The notes beneath the pieces are model-generated. The model had not been told where the DNA came from. It saw only the letters and a list, made by a program, of their open reading frames with translations, and made no database searches. Source: Noviherbaspirillum galbum (GTDB lineage Bacteria; Pseudomonadota; Gammaproteobacteria; Burkholderiales; Burkholderiaceae_D). From it: a stretch of 64,000 nucleotides of DNA. The stretch spans positions 1 to 64,000 of the forward strand of contig NZ_JAAIVB010000008.1 in the NCBI RefSeq assembly GCF_010974945.1, in the 5' to 3' direction. Below, piece by piece: positions 63,186 through 64,000 of this stretch. Both the position numbers and the translations under genes were made by a program. Position 1 is the stretch's first letter, and every line of letters begins with the position of its first letter.

Positions 63186-64000
63186 ATGAACAAGTATCTG
63201 GTTGAAGCACAGGCGCTGGCCCGCATGGGCCAGTTCGTGGAGGCCGGCGAGCGTTGCAGGAAGTCGATCAGCCTCGGCAAGGACCTCGTCGTCGCGAAGC
63301 GGATCCTGGCGGCCTGCCTCTACGACCAGGGAACGATGCTGGCTACGGCCGGCGGCCTGTTCGACGAAGCGGAGCAATGCTTCCGGCAGGCGCTGGCCGC
63401 GAAGCCGGATCACGTCGACGCCCTGTCGAATCTCGGCGTGATCCTGCACACCCACAAGAACCGGCCGGACGAAGCCATCGTCCTTTACAGGAAGGCGCTC
63501 GCGCTCGATCCCTCCAGCGTGCGCATCGCCGAAAACCTGGCGAAAGCGGAGTACCAGGCCGGCGAATTCGACGCCTGTTCCGCCACCTTGCTCAAGCTTG
63601 CGCGACGAAACCCGTCCGAGGCGGCGGGCTATCTCATCCGCGAGGCGCTGCTGGTGCGCAAGGTCGTGCCGGACGATGCCTATCCGCTGCAGATCCGTGC
63701 CAGCATCGCAAGCAAGCTGGACGCGCTCGAAAGCGGCGACGCGCGCATGGCGTCGCCGCTGCGGTTTCCTTCGACTTACTTTCCGCTGTCCTATCACGGC
63801 ATCGGCAACAAGGAAATGAACAGCCGCCTGGCAAATATCCACCTGAAGGCGGCCCCTTCCCTTTCCTGGACGGCGCCCTTCATCGCGAACTGGAAAGGCC
63901 CGGGCACCCGGATCAGGCTCGGCCTCGCATCGGCTTTCTTCCATGCGCACAGCATCGGCAATACCTCGCGCGGTTTGGTGGAACGGCTAGACAGGTCTAG
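63186..64000 (+). CDS. TPR protein with SPINDLY-type O-GlcNAc transferase start (partial)
   Basis: The frame is open from the ATG at 63186 to the right edge (271 codons), so the 3' end is missing. Residues about 1-150 are tetratricopeptide repeats (DEAEQCFRQALAAKPDHVDALSNLGVILH; DEAIVLYRKALALDPSSVRIAENLAKAEY). Then come STYFPLSYHGIGNKEMNSRLANIHLKAAP and RIRLGLASAFFHAHSIGNTSRGLVERLDRS, which match the start of the SPINDLY/OGT catalytic region. It would attach a sugar to proteins or other acceptors. It follows purT by 37 bases. Confidence 0.85.
   Translation, partial: MNKYLVEAQALARMGQFVEAGERCRKSISLGKDLVVAKRILAACLYDQGTMLATAGGLFDEAEQCFRQALAAKPDHVDALSNLGVILHTHKNRPDEAIVLYRKALALDPSSVRIAENLAKAEYQAGEFDACSATLLKLARRNPSEAAGYLIREALLVRKVVPDDAYPLQIRASIASKLDALESGDARMASPLRFPSTYFPLSYHGIGNKEMNSRLANIHLKAAPSLSWTAPFIANWKGPGTRIRLGLASAFFHAHSIGNTSRGLVERLDRS

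Overview
This is a GC-rich chromosomal segment of a betaproteobacterium, most likely of the order Burkholderiales and plausibly Oxalobacteraceae (Herbaspirillum/Noviherbaspirillum/Massilia-like). That placement is inferred from gene content: paired CphA and CphA' cyanophycin synthetases with their ABC/DUF1854 partners, the mltG-tmk-holB-pilZ-tatD block opposite ygfZ, DUF4936, DUF2844/DUF3443, and GTCATTCCCGC-type intergenic repeats. No rRNA, tRNA, CRISPR array or prophage was seen.

Left edge (1-2020): two related but non-identical IS elements of the ISNCY/IS1202 type stand in tandem, separated and followed by the same 5-bp word CGCAA. The second copy of CGCAA abuts a very good 28-bp XerC/XerD dif site (1804-1831). 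The window therefore probably starts at the replication terminus, and the IS pair looks like successive insertions of dif-targeting elements. KOPS-like octamers on both sides point almost uniformly towards this site.

2-9 kb: small hypothetical and envelope genes (a Gfo/Idh/MocA dehydrogenase, a DUF2844-DUF3443 exported pair, a chemoreceptor, a GlsB/YeaQ membrane protein, a glycine-zipper lipoprotein). 9.2-17.1 kb: a cyanophycin locus. cphA' and cphA run on the minus strand. An ABC exporter with an unusual N-terminal extension and a DUF1854 protein run divergently on the plus strand. 17.1-25 kb: a periplasmic glutathione peroxidase, tamA-tamB for outer-membrane assembly, and a PhaC-like alpha/beta hydrolase with Ser in place of the expected Cys.

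25-32 kb: two small envelope proteins, a Lon-like AAA ATPase, and divergently the stress kinase operon yeaG/prkA-yeaH-spoVR. 32-40.4 kb: serA opposite a ferredoxin-NADP reductase, a receiver-histidine kinase hybrid, a beta-helix lipoprotein, and a Spy/CpxP-like protein divergent from an OmpR/EnvZ-like two-component pair. 40.4-48.9 kb: a housekeeping block on the minus strand (mltG, tmk, holB, pilZ, a GNAT, tatD, an ankyrin protein) opposite ygfZ, DUF4936 and NRDE genes, followed by a GNAT-thioesterase pair.

49-57.4 kb: a minus-strand acyl-CoA/lipid catabolism cluster (thiolase, acyl-CoA dehydrogenase, SDR, PaaI-type thioesterase, NADP-dependent reductase, GST, then SDR and epoxide hydrolase-like genes), with a palindromic operator-like site over its likely promoter. 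57.8-64 kb: an MHS-type MFS transporter with a large soluble insert and a strong terminator, a FAD-Rieske oxidoreductase, a small LRR protein, purT, and a TPR/SPINDLY-type O-GlcNAc transferase cut by the right edge.
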